A stretch of 64,000 bases of DNA from contig OY755038.1 in the NCBI GenBank assembly GCA_963576565.1, positions 65,407,908 to 65,471,907 of the forward strand, given 5' to 3'. Source of the DNA: Aspidapion aeneum (lineage: Eukaryota > Arthropoda > Insecta > Coleoptera > Brentidae). Within the stretch, counting starts at the first letter, position 1; each line of letters begins with the position of its first letter. Made by a program: the position numbers and the translations under genes. Positions 15,398 through 24,478 of the stretch are shown here, in pieces. The notes under the pieces are model-generated. The model worked only from the letters and a program-made list of their open reading frames with translations, searched no databases and was not told where the DNA came from.

Positions 15398-15560
15398 GGA
15401 TACCTTGGGAAAATAAAAGAGGTAGTGGAAGACCACAAATGACATGGGCGGACGATTTGAAGAAACATGCGGACTAGATGGATGAACACGGCGTCATACA
15501 GGAAAGAGTGGAAGATATTGGAGGAGATCGATCGAAGAAGGCTAAATAAATAGATAGATA
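15398..15560 (+). pseudogene. 3' fragment of a different LINE family
   Basis: The plus strand encodes a short degraded peptide with the order R-G-S-G-R-P-Q-M-T-W-A-D-D-L, like the C-terminal GRPxxxWxDD motif of many insect RTE/Jockey-type LINE proteins. One in-frame TAG lies at about 15475. The coding part ends just before a TAGATAGATAG simple-repeat tail. The motif context differs from the other LINE copies in this window, so it is a separate family. No target duplication was identified. Confidence 0.55.
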
Positions 15561-17145
15561 GCACCATTTTTTTTTAAGGTTTAATGAATGTACTGTTAAA
15601 ATTACAAATGCAAAACTTGCTTAATTACCGTGTGAATAAATACCTAACTCAAAAATTACTGTCAAAAAATTATGTTTTCTGTCTACTGTGTTCTGTGGTC
15701 ACTAGTAAACCGATATGGATGCCAGTTTTATTTTTTCTACAAAAAGGTTTAGTTTTCTGTTAGGTTAACGTTTTGATTTTTGAAAATATGAAAAATAACG
15801 TAAATTTTTCGTCAAAGTTGGTTATTTTATGGCTTTGATTTGAAATAGGTCGAATTTTCTTAATATCCTTTCTTAGGAAATAACTTTAGATTTTTCTAGA
15901 AAAAAAAATAGTTAGACATGTACCAAACTTTTTTGTTGACAAAGATCAGTATTTTTTTTGTATGATCATAATATGGCTTTTTTTTATCAAGCTCCTTAAT
16001 AATTTTTTTTATTTTTTTAGTATTTATCTAGAAATTCTATATCATGGTTTTAACTCAGAATGATCTAGTTGCTAATAATTCATTTTAGGTTTAATTTCAA
16101 AGGTGTTAATATTTTATAAGATATTAAGGTGTGATAAGTTAATTTATTAACATAAATAGTCAATTACCAAATTACTTCGCATGTAGCGGTTTAATTCCTT
16201 TAAGGGCAAAGATAATGATTTCTCTTAAGCAAAAACAATTTTTATTGTGATTTTTCCCAAAATATTTTTATTATGCTACATCTACATAATACCCTAAGAA
16301 GAGACGATAAATTAGTTTACGACTCTTAACGACCAAAACACAAAAGTTTTTGTCCGGACAATCTAGTAGGCTCTACCTGTATCAAAGAAAATTAAATGAA
16401 GGGTTCTACGATAGATTTTTCCATTTCATAATATTTAATTAGGTGTACCATTTTGCAAAAATGGCTTGGCAATAACTTAGGATAACAAACGATAATATAC
16501 TTTTTAATTTGATTAGAAATATTATGAAACGAAATTCACTTGATTACCTACATGTTAGTGAAAGAAAATAATAAAATAAAGTCTCTCTCAAAAAAAACAA
16601 AAAATATACAGGAGGTCGTTTTTCCACTCACTTTACTTAAAACCTGTGAATTTGCAGATAATTCTAATAATATCCAACTTTTTTAAAAATTAATTTTTTT
16701 TATGAAAGGAATAATACGTACTTTAATAAGAAAATTATAAAGCAAAAATAGTTCGACAGGTACGTCGTTTTAAAGAATGCTATGTTTGAATGCTATGTTT
16801 TGTAACACAAAACGTCAATTTTTTTTATTTTTAATTTGATAATAATTGTATAGAATCGATCTCAACTGTGGCTACATTTATTTAGTCCACGGTTTTAACA
16901 AATTAGTGCTTTAAAAATTTTGAAAGATTTACTTGTGGACCTTATAATAAAGAAATTTCTCATAATCGACAAAGTTCTTACTGAGATACAAAGAAATCAG
17001 TTAGTCACGTTTATTTTCTAAAAAGTAGAAATATCGATATCTACGAAGAAAAAAATTCTTATAAAAACAATGTTATAATGACTTAACATAAATTTTTGTA
17101 TTATTTAGACAAAAAATGTTATTAAATATTAATAAAAAAGGTTTA
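15561..17145. other. No recognised feature
   Basis: A+T-rich sequence between a LINE fragment and the BEL-1 retrotransposon. No motif, hairpin or repeat that I could support. Confidence 0.45.
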
Positions 17146-17150
17146 ATGGT

Positions 17151-17908
17151 TGGTCGGTCGAGACGTCTTTCGCATGAAAAAGTCAACAAACCAACCGAAC
17201 TGTAGCAATAGGGATCTCCAGTCCAATAGTTCCCACTCTTAGGTTACACTTTTGTGTTTTTAGTTAGGAATAGTAGCATAGGGAATAAGTAAAAAATGTA
17301 AAGAAACGCAGCTCAAAAACACTTTGACTTACCCTTGGATGAAAGGAACTTGGTACATGGACAACTGCACAGTCGAATCCAAATAATTCCAATCAAAGTA
17401 GTAGCAGTAGCACTTCAAAGCAATCCATAAATGTTTATACACGACCGCTGTCTTAAAAGGCACGCATGTGATTTCACTTGGCGATCAATATATATCACTG
17501 GTATGGAGAGTACCCCAAATATTTGCATGAGCTCCGTATAGCAAGACGGACGTTGGAGCACTGCTATATATGTAGCAATACAGCAGTAAAAAGGTATGTA
17601 TAAAATTAGGGAAAACTTAAATTAAAAAAGGATGGAAAATGGATATACTCAAGGTAGAAAAAGCAAAAATAATAAAGTAAAGTCAATGCATTCTTGAGCA
17701 TATAATTCACCGCGCAAATTCAAATTTTTACCCTTTTTGTAGGCAAGGCATATCTTAGTAACTAAATTAGTTTAAACCAAGAAATAAAAGTAACTTTAAG
17801 TATAAAGTTTTAGCATAACTCTAGCAAAAAAAAGAAAATAAAAAGCATTCTAATTTAGATAAATGTCTCTAAATTTTATATCTTAAAACTAAACGCCGGG
17901 ACGAAGCA
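17151..17908 (-). repeat. BEL-1 3' LTR
   Basis: 758 bp, TG...CA on the plus strand (TGGTCGGTCG to GACGAAGCA). In sense orientation it starts TGCTTCGTCCCGGCG. It matches the 5' LTR base for base as far as I can read. In this orientation it should supply polyadenylation; exact promoter and polyadenylation sites were not assigned. Confidence 0.95.
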
Positions 17909-17922
17909 TTCCGGCCCCCCTG
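17909..17922 (-). other. BEL-1 polypurine tract
   Basis: In sense orientation AGGGGGGCCGGAA directly precedes the 3' LTR. It resembles the GGCCGGAAAA that precedes the 3' LTR of BEL-2 (41690-41699), including the CCGGAA core. This is the expected primer site for plus-strand DNA synthesis. Confidence 0.75.
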
Positions 17923-17951
17923 AAAATACCCAGGGTATGGTATTTTCTGAA

Positions 17952-20900
17952 CTAAGCATTAGGGAGAGGGCACAATTTCACCAAAGGCCTCTTGAATAAA
18001 CCTTTGGAGGTCTTAACTGTAGCAACTCTTACTACATTATCAGTACCAGGGTGCAATCCTACTACTCGTCCCAATACCCAATTTAAGGGAGTGGTTTGAT
18101 CATCTTTGATCAAAACCATCGTATCAATCGCAATGGGATCAATTTTGTCTTGATTCACTTTAGCGTGTTGTTGCAATGTATGTAAGTAATCTCTGTGCCA
18201 TCTACGCCAAAAATCGCGATGCAGTTTTTGCAGCAACTGCCACCGAGAAAGCCTATTTAAAGGCACTTGGTCAAAATCGAGGTCTGGAACAGTCGTAAGT
18301 GGTTCCAGGCTAAGGAAATGACCGGGCGTCAGTGCAGTCAAATCATTTGGATCTGTGCTGACTGGACACAAAGGCCTAGAGTTGAGGATAGCTTCTACTT
18401 GCGTAACCACAGTATAAAGCTCCTCAAAAGTAAGCACCTGTTCTCCAATTACTCGTAGTAAATGAGACTTTGCACTTTTGATGTTACTTTCCCACAAACC
18501 GCCCATGTGGGGTGCGGATGGAGGGTTGAAGTGCCAACGAATTGATTCGCGATTAGCAACTTCAGCAAACATCTCGTTAAGCATTTTAGCAGAAAGCGTA
18601 AAATTCGACGCGTTATCCGAGTAGACTACTTCCACGCGTCCTCTTCTGGCCATAACACGTCGGAACGCTGCCATAAAAGCGTCTGCTGATAAGTCTGACA
18701 CAATTTCTAAGTGTACCGCCTTCGTACAACCGCAAATAAATAGAACGACATAAGCCTTAAGTCGTTTTGCACCGCGCATGCGGCTCATTGTAATAGCAAA
18801 ACTTCCCGTAAGATCAACGCCAACGTGTTGAAAAGCTTTTGCTTGTGAAACGCGAAATTTTGGCAAATTACCAACAGGGGGTTGATAATTACTGGGGCGC
18901 GTGCGCCAGCCTGTAGAACAACGCGAAATTATTTTTCTTATATGCCTTTTAGCTGCAAAAATCCAATAATTTTGAAAAAGTAAAAATAAAGTCGTGTTTA
19001 TGCCGGTATGCATATGTTTCTCGTGAGTATGCGCAATCAATAACTTTGTAAATTGAGAATCACCGGGTAAAAGTATAGGAAATTTTTTGTCATAATCTAA
19101 TTCCGAATTGCACAATCTTCCGCCAATGCGTAAAATATTATTTTGATCCAAAAACGGATTTAATTTTCTAAAAACCTTTGGCAACGGTTTATTATCGACA
19201 AGTAAAGAAATCTCGTTTTGAAAATATTTATTTTGCACGTGTTTTATAAGCACAAATATAGCATTTTGTAACTCATATTGTATTAACCACGTAGAATTAA
19301 TAATAATTTTCTCATTATTAAATTTACGCGCGCGAAGATTGTGAATAAAACGTAGTATAAGGGCAACAAGTCTAATTAAACGCAAAAAATTTGAAAATTT
19401 GTTAAGCAGACAATCCAAAAAATTTGGTTCAATTGTTGCAGCAAACACCAATTTTCGCTCCTCTTCGAGAGCTTCTTTGGGTGTAGTAATATTATTTTTA
19501 GTAAAATCCCATGTCTCTTGTGGCTTACAAAGGAACTCGGGTCCTTGCCACCAAAGGGAACAATTAATTAAATCTGCAGGCAATAGACCACGTGACCCGG
19601 GGTCCGCGGCATTTAATTCAGAAGGAACATGGTTCCAATCGCAAGGCTGAATTTTTTCTTGTATGTATGTGACTCGGTTGGATACAAAAGTGCGCCACGC
19701 ATGTGGTGATCCTTTGATCCAAGAGAGCGCTACCATACTATCCGTAAAAGCAATAGTATTTTGAAAAGCAATTTTATTAGCAAAAGTATTTTGAATAAAT
19801 TGAATGAGTTTAGCTAGCAAAACTGCCGCACAGAGCTCCAAACGGGGAATACTGATTCTTTTTATGGGAGCGACTTTCGATTTTGCGCACACAAAATACG
19901 TTTTAATATCTCCGTTTTGATAAACAATACGAAAATAAACCGCCGCACACATACCGCGCTCGGATGCATCGCTAAATCCAACAATTTGACAAAATTGAAA
20001 ATTAGAGAGATCAATCATTCTTGGGATATAAAAATCAGAAAATAATTTGAGTTCTTCCTCGAATTTTTTCCACTTGGAAATTATTTCCGGGGGTGCTAAC
20101 TGATCCCAATCTAACTTTATAAACCATAAGTACTGGATTAAATTTTTTGCAAAAAACGTAACCGGTGTAAGAAAACCTAAAGGGTCAAAGCATTTCGCAA
20201 GGGTACTAAGCAAATTACGCTTAGTGCAAATTTTTGTATTATAATTAAAAGAATAAAAAAAGTTATCACTTTGAGGGTTCCACCTCAAGCCTAAAATTTT
20301 TAGAGAGTTGGCATCCTCTCGATCCAAAGAAAAGTCTTTGGTTTGTATGTGGGTTGCAGGCAAGTCTGCAAGCAATTTGGGTTCGTTTGATGCCCATTTT
20401 TTCAGTTCAAATCCGCCTCGCCCTAATAACTCAATTAATTGATTTTTCATAAGCATGATTTGATCAAAATCATTGCAACTTACTACGCAGTCGTCTATAT
20501 AGACGCTGTCCTTTAAAATCGCAGAAGCCAACGGTAAGTCTTGATAATCATCGGCTAATTTAAGCAAGGTTCGAATTGCTAAATATGGAGAACAGTTTAC
20601 CCCGAAAGTCAAAGTTATTAATTCGTAATCTTGCACCGATTCTTCAGAATTAAAACGCCATAATATTCGTTGGTATTTGTGTTGATTTTCCTCCACATTT
20701 ATCATTCTGTACATTTTAGAAATATCGCTAACAAAACAATATTTATGTAGCCGAAAATTAAGCAAAATTTTAACTAAATCTCCTTGTAGTTTAGGACCCG
20801 TGTGAAGGGCTTGATTTAGGCTAGGCTTATTTAAAGAATGACTCGATGCGTCAAAGACAAGACGAACAGGCGTGCTACTCGAGCTTTCTTTTATAACCGC

Positions 20901-20981
20901 ATGGTGAGCAATATAAAAATATTCATGAATTTCTGAGTTATTAGGGGGTGAAACTGCACGCATGTGACCCATATCCAAGTA
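17952..20981 (-). CDS. pol: BEL-1 Pol: RT, RNase H and integrase
   Basis: Open frame of about 1009 codons in the same frame as gag-protease and separated from it by a single TAA. There is no ATG right at the start; the first in-frame ATG is three codons in (20970-20972). Numbering from the TTG at 20976-20978, reverse transcriptase has VRLVFDAS (38-46), first catalytic Asp85 (SDISKMY) and YIDD (160-163). RNase H has Asp337 (GFSDAS), Glu381, Asp413 and Asp459. Integrase has an HxH zinc-binding head (about 651-657), then a catalytic triad Asp722, Asp788, Glu830 and a C-terminal domain. The second cysteine expected in the integrase zinc finger (CxxC) is Gly690 here (CSTG), whereas BEL-2 keeps CILC. 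The active sites are intact; expression would need readthrough of the stop. Confidence 0.93.
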   Translation of the reverse strand, partial: YLDMGHMRAVSPPNNSEIHEYFYIAHHAVIKESSSSTPVRLVFDASSHSLNKPSLNQALHTGPKLQGDLVKILLNFRLHKYCFVSDISKMYRMINVEENQHKYQRILWRFNSEESVQDYELITLTFGVNCSPYLAIRTLLKLADDYQDLPLASAILKDSVYIDDCVVSCNDFDQIMLMKNQLIELLGRGGFELKKWASNEPKLLADLPATHIQTKDFSLDREDANSLKILGLRWNPQSDNFFYSFNYNTKICTKRNLLSTLAKCFDPLGFLTPVTFFAKNLIQYLWFIKLDWDQLAPPEIISKWKKFEEELKLFSDFYIPRMIDLSNFQFCQIVGFSDASERGMCAAVYFRIVYQNGDIKTYFVCAKSKVAPIKRISIPRLELCAAVLLAKLIQFIQNTFANKIAFQNTIAFTDSMVALSWIKGSPHAWRTFVSNRVTYIQEKIQPCDWNHVPSELNAADPGSRGLLPADLINCSLWWQGPEFLCKPQETWDFTKNNITTPKEALEEERKLVFAATIEPNFLDCLLNKFSNFLRLIRLVALILRFIHNLRARKFNNEKIIINSTWLIQYELQNAIFVLIKHVQNKYFQNEISLLVDNKPLPKVFRKLNPFLDQNNILRIGGRLCNSELDYDKKFPILLPGDSQFTKLLIAHTHEKHMHTGINTTLFLLFQNYWIFAAKRHIRKIISRCSTGWRTRPSNYQPPVGNLPKFRVSQAKAFQHVGVDLTGSFAITMSRMRGAKRLKAYVVLFICGCTKAVHLEIVSDLSADAFMAAFRRVMARRGRVEVVYSDNASNFTLSAKMLNEMFAEVANRESIRWHFNPPSAPHMGGLWESNIKSAKSHLLRVIGEQVLTFEELYTVVTQVEAILNSRPLCPVSTDPNDLTALTPGHFLSLEPLTTVPDLDFDQVPLNRLSRWQLLQKLHRDFWRRWHRDYLHTLQQHAKVNQDKIDPIAIDTMVLIKDDQTTPLNWVLGRVVGLHPGTDNVVRVATVKTSKGLFKRPLVKLCPLPNA

Positions 20982-20984
20982 TTA
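20982..20984 (-). other. In-frame TAA dividing the BEL-1 polyprotein
   Basis: On the minus strand the frame reads CAA-TAA-TAC-TTG. The corresponding position in BEL-2 (near 38248) encodes Glu in an MKEY context, so GAA-to-TAA by one substitution is the simplest explanation. The stop lies in the segment between the protease region and RT, not at the gag-protease junction where programmed recoding usually sits. Confidence 0.85.
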
Positions 20985-23189
20985 TTGCATTACTTGTGAG
21001 TAAGAAGTAAATAATTTTTTATCATTTAGCAAGCGTTTTTCAAGCGAGTACAACCGACGCAAAGCAAGGGTTCGGGTATCGCCGAAATCAACGGGATTCA
21101 TTTTAAAAGGCAACGAAACGGTGTATCTACCGTCCACATCGCGTATAGTAGTTTTTTCAAAATATTTTTCGCAAAAAATATCTGAAGGTGAATTTTTCTC
21201 CACCGTAGGAACCTCTTCCAACTCCCAGAATTTTTGCAAAGTATTATTTAAATCAGGAGTGGAAATAGTTGCCATAAAAGTAGAAATATTTTTTGATGCA
21301 AAAGCAGCATTTTGCAGAGACATTTTTCCGAGCAAAGTCCATCCGAAGACTGTATTAATACAAGAGGGGGTGTCTGGACCAAAATAAAGTCTACCTTCTT
21401 CTAAAAGTGATCCATAAAGGTCCGCGCCAATAAGAAGCTGAATTCCAGCTTGATTATACCAACTGGGATCAGCTAATTTTAGGCCAGTTAAGTAGTGCAA
21501 AGAATTTTGGTTAAAAGATACACTTGGCATTTTATCGCAAACTTGGTCTATTAATACAGGTTCTAGACTAAAAATTTTCGATTTATTATCGATAGCAGCA
21601 ATTTTACAATGCACCGCATGGCGCGCCGTAGTAGACATATCTCCTAAACCGTTTACATTAAGCGAAATGTTGGATTTAGGAAGTCCGAGTGCATTCGCAC
21701 ATTTTTTCGTTATAAAGGAGCACATGGCGCCATTATCCAAGATGGCGCGTATTTCGTGCCAATCTCCGTATGCATCACGGATGTGCAGCAAAGCAGTGCA
21801 AAGCAACGTGTCATAGTCGCCAAGCACAGTACCCGCGTGAATAGATTTATTTTCAGTAATCTGATTTTCTACGGGGTTAGTTTGTGATCCACTAGACGTC
21901 ACAGAAGAAGAAGCAATCACCGAAGCTGGGGAGTTGTTTTTTAGGCATAAAAGACTGTGGTGATTTAAAAAACAAAATCTACATCTTTTTTGTGAAGTGC
22001 ACGAGTTTACTTGATGAAAACTAGCCATGCAATTGGTGCATCCCTTATTATTTCTAATAAAATCAATGCGTTCTTGAATTGGTTTCGTTAAAAAAGATTC
22101 ACAGCTAAAAATCAGATGTGTATTTTTTGCTTTGCAGTAGAAACACGTGTTTTGTTTGGAATTTGCAGTTTTTTGTGACTGTCTGTTTTCAAGTAAAACT
22201 GTTTTATTTCGTGGATTACGGGGGGATCTCGAGAAGTTCCCTGGTCGTGAGTTTTGAACAATATCTTGTTTCATAGACAAAGATAAAGATTCAAGAGCCG
22301 TGCAATGTTGCTCTAAAAATTTGTAAATATCTTCGTATTTTGGCATTAATTTAGAAGCGTGATTTTGTTCAAATAACTTACGCGTTCCGGGATCTAATCG
22401 ATCCAAAAGCATGTTCGCAGTAATAAAGCACCAACTATGGGTCGCATATCCCATATTTTTTAAGCAATCAAGGTTTTCCTTGAACGTATCTAGCATTTTG
22501 CGCAATTCTAAAACGTCATCATTGGATAGCCGAGGTGAGTTTTCGATAGATTTCCAGTAAGAAACCGCACGCAAGCGCTTATTGTCATATCTGGAAATCA
22601 GCGTATCGTAGCAAAGTAAATAATTATTTCCTTCAAGAGGTATATTTTTAATTAAATTTAAAGCAGGGCCTCTTAAAATCGTACGTAAATATTTAAACTT
22701 CTCAATGTCCGAGCTCTTACGCGTATGTACAACCGCATTGTAAATCTCAATAAAGCTTGGAAACTCCTCAACATCGCCCGAAAAAGGAGGGACATTTAAC
22801 TTGGGAAGAGAAAATTCTGGTTCCGGAAAAATAATTGTTTGATTATTTACCTCATTGTGGCTTCGATTTATTTCTTCAGCCTCCACCTCAAATAAATCAT
22901 AGTGCAAAGCCTCAACCTCTACGCATCTATCCAAAAAATCTTTTTGTATTTTATTCTGAGCTTCCAGAGCTTCAGAATCGTCTGAAATCAAGATCAGTAA
23001 AGCATTATGATGCTTTTCAAAGCTCTTACAACAAGAAGAAAGTTTTTTAAAGTTAACTTTAAACCTTGTGTGAGCAGCTGGATTTGTTTTCGCCTGATTG
23101 GCATAGTGTTCAAGCACACTCAACTGATTGATTGCAGTTTGACGCAAGGCCTTGGCCGAGCTTACCTTTTTTTCGGTATCGTTTACCAT
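20982..23189 (-). CDS. gag: BEL-1 Gag and protease
   Basis: 735-residue open frame beginning at ATG 23187-23189. Residues about 1-125 are charged and predicted helical. About 127-300 is the capsid-like domain of BEL/Pao Gag (DUF1759 type, with KFKYLRTILRGPAL and SWCFITANMLLDRLD motifs). About 349-415 holds three cysteine/histidine knuckles (CFYCKAKNTHLIFSC, CTNCMASFHQVNSC, CRFCFLNHHSLLC) that would bind the genomic RNA. About 480-600 is the retropepsin region, with LDNGA at 484-488 and LLIGADL at 585-591. The protease motif is Asp-Asn-Gly instead of the usual Asp-Ser/Thr-Gly. The catalytic Asp is kept, but activity is uncertain. The frame then runs into the RT linker and ends at TAA. Confidence 0.93.
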   Translation of the reverse strand: MVNDTEKKVSSAKALRQTAINQLSVLEHYANQAKTNPAAHTRFKVNFKKLSSCCKSFEKHHNALLILISDDSEALEAQNKIQKDFLDRCVEVEALHYDLFEVEAEEINRSHNEVNNQTIIFPEPEFSLPKLNVPPFSGDVEEFPSFIEIYNAVVHTRKSSDIEKFKYLRTILRGPALNLIKNIPLEGNNYLLCYDTLISRYDNKRLRAVSYWKSIENSPRLSNDDVLELRKMLDTFKENLDCLKNMGYATHSWCFITANMLLDRLDPGTRKLFEQNHASKLMPKYEDIYKFLEQHCTALESLSLSMKQDIVQNSRPGNFSRSPRNPRNKTVLLENRQSQKTANSKQNTCFYCKAKNTHLIFSCESFLTKPIQERIDFIRNNKGCTNCMASFHQVNSCTSQKRCRFCFLNHHSLLCLKNNSPASVIASSSVTSSGSQTNPVENQITENKSIHAGTVLGDYDTLLCTALLHIRDAYGDWHEIRAILDNGAMCSFITKKCANALGLPKSNISLNVNGLGDMSTTARHAVHCKIAAIDNKSKIFSLEPVLIDQVCDKMPSVSFNQNSLHYLTGLKLADPSWYNQAGIQLLIGADLYGSLLEEGRLYFGPDTPSCINTVFGWTLLGKMSLQNAAFASKNISTFMATISTPDLNNTLQKFWELEEVPTVEKNSPSDIFCEKYFEKTTIRDVDGRYTVSLPFKMNPVDFGDTRTLALRRLYSLEKRLLNDKKLFTSYSQVMQ

Positions 23190-23691
23190 TTTAAAAGGTT
23201 AAAGTGTAAAGTAAAGCAGTAGTTAATAAGGGAAACAAATTTAAAAAATATATCGTACTACTTTTCAAATTCCCTCGTAAACCAAGATTCAAAGCAATAT
23301 TAAAAGGCCAGCGGCTTTTAGCAAATATTCAGTAAAGAACAGCAAGTTTTTAGCAAAAAGTATAAATGCTAAAAAATATGCACAAAAAATTTAGCAACTG
23401 ATAAGAGTTTCTATATTTGTGTAGGTACGCAAGGAAACGCAAGCCTTACATACATCGACAGCGCAATAAATTTTAATTTATAAAAAAAATAAATTTTTCA
23501 AAATTTGTATGCAATTTGTATATTGCACAAATAAAAAATGCAATGCAAGTTGGTACGTGCAACGTACAATAGACACACCGTAGATAAAATGTAAAACCTA
23601 AGATATGCCTTGTCTCAAAAAGACGCAAAGTAAAGTCCTAACTTCAAACACAATTATGCAACTCTGAGAGCACCTATTACGCAGAACGGGA

Positions 23692-23710
23692 AATCCGGCT
23701 CGAAGGACCA
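23692..23710 (-). other. BEL-1 primer-binding site for tRNA-Tyr
   Basis: In sense orientation TGGTCCTTCGAGCCGGATT begins 5 bases after the 5' LTR. It is complementary to the 3' end of eukaryotic tRNA-Tyr (acceptor strand TCGAAGGA plus CCA, and the 3' half of the T arm). The match to my recollection of insect tRNA-Tyr is complete over 19 bases. Confidence 0.88.
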
Positions 23711-23715
23711 AAAAA

Positions 23716-24473
23716 TGGTCGGTCGAGACGTCTTTCGCATGAAAAAGTCAACAAACCAACCGAACTGTAGCAATAGGGATCTCCAGTCCAATAGTTCCCA
23801 CTCTTAGGTTACACTTTTGTGTTTTTAGTTAGGAATAGTAGCATAGGGAATAAGTAAAAAATGTAAAGAAACGCAGCTCAAAAACACTTTGACTTACCCT
23901 TGGATGAAAGGAACTTGGTACATGGACAACTGCACAGTCGAATCCAAATAATTCCAATCAAAGTAGTAGCAGTAGCACTTCAAAGCAATCCATAAATGTT
24001 TATACACGACCGCTGTCTTAAAAGGCACGCATGTGATTTCACTTGGCGATCAATATATATCACTGGTATGGAGAGTACCCCAAATATTTGCATGAGCTCC
24101 GTATAGCAAGACGGACGTTGGAGCACTGCTATATATGTAGCAATACAGCAGTAAAAAGGTATGTATAAAATTAGGGAAAACTTAAATTAAAAAAGGATGG
24201 AAAATGGATATACTCAAGGTAGAAAAAGCAAAAATAATAAAGTAAAGTCAATGCATTCTTGAGCATATAATTCACCGCGCAAATTCAAATTTTTACCCTT
24301 TTTGTAGGCAAGGCATATCTTAGTAACTAAATTAGTTTAAACCAAGAAATAAAAGTAACTTTAAGTATAAAGTTTTAGCATAACTCTAGCAAAAAAAAGA
24401 AAATAAAAAGCATTCTAATTTAGATAAATGTCTCTAAATTTTATATCTTAAAACTAAACGCCGGGACGAAGCA
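23716..24473 (-). repeat. BEL-1 5' LTR
   Basis: 758 bp, TG...CA, followed on the right by the ATGGT target duplication. In sense orientation it lies upstream of gag and should carry the promoter. No difference from the 3' LTR was found by eye. Confidence 0.95.
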
Positions 24474-24478
24474 ATGGT

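Larger units (their letters stand above)
17151..24473 (-). mobile_element. BEL-1: near-complete, young BEL/Pao LTR retrotransposon
   Basis: A full-structure LTR element of 7323 bp on the minus strand. Two 758-bp LTRs show no difference that I can find by eye, and a 5-bp target duplication ATGGT lies at 17146-17150 and 24474-24478. It has a tRNA-Tyr primer site, a polypurine tract, and a gag-protease-RT-RNase H-integrase order in one frame. That domain order plus the gag type, HxH...C integrase head and 5-bp duplication define BEL/Pao. The frame is broken once by TAA at 20982-20984. Identical LTRs imply a very recent insertion, because both LTRs are copied from one template. Confidence 0.96.

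Noticed and set aside
17952..23189. Interpretation as an infectious endogenous retrovirus
   Set aside because: No envelope-like frame follows integrase; the 3' LTR begins about 43 bases after the Pol stop. The element is a BEL/Pao retrotransposon.
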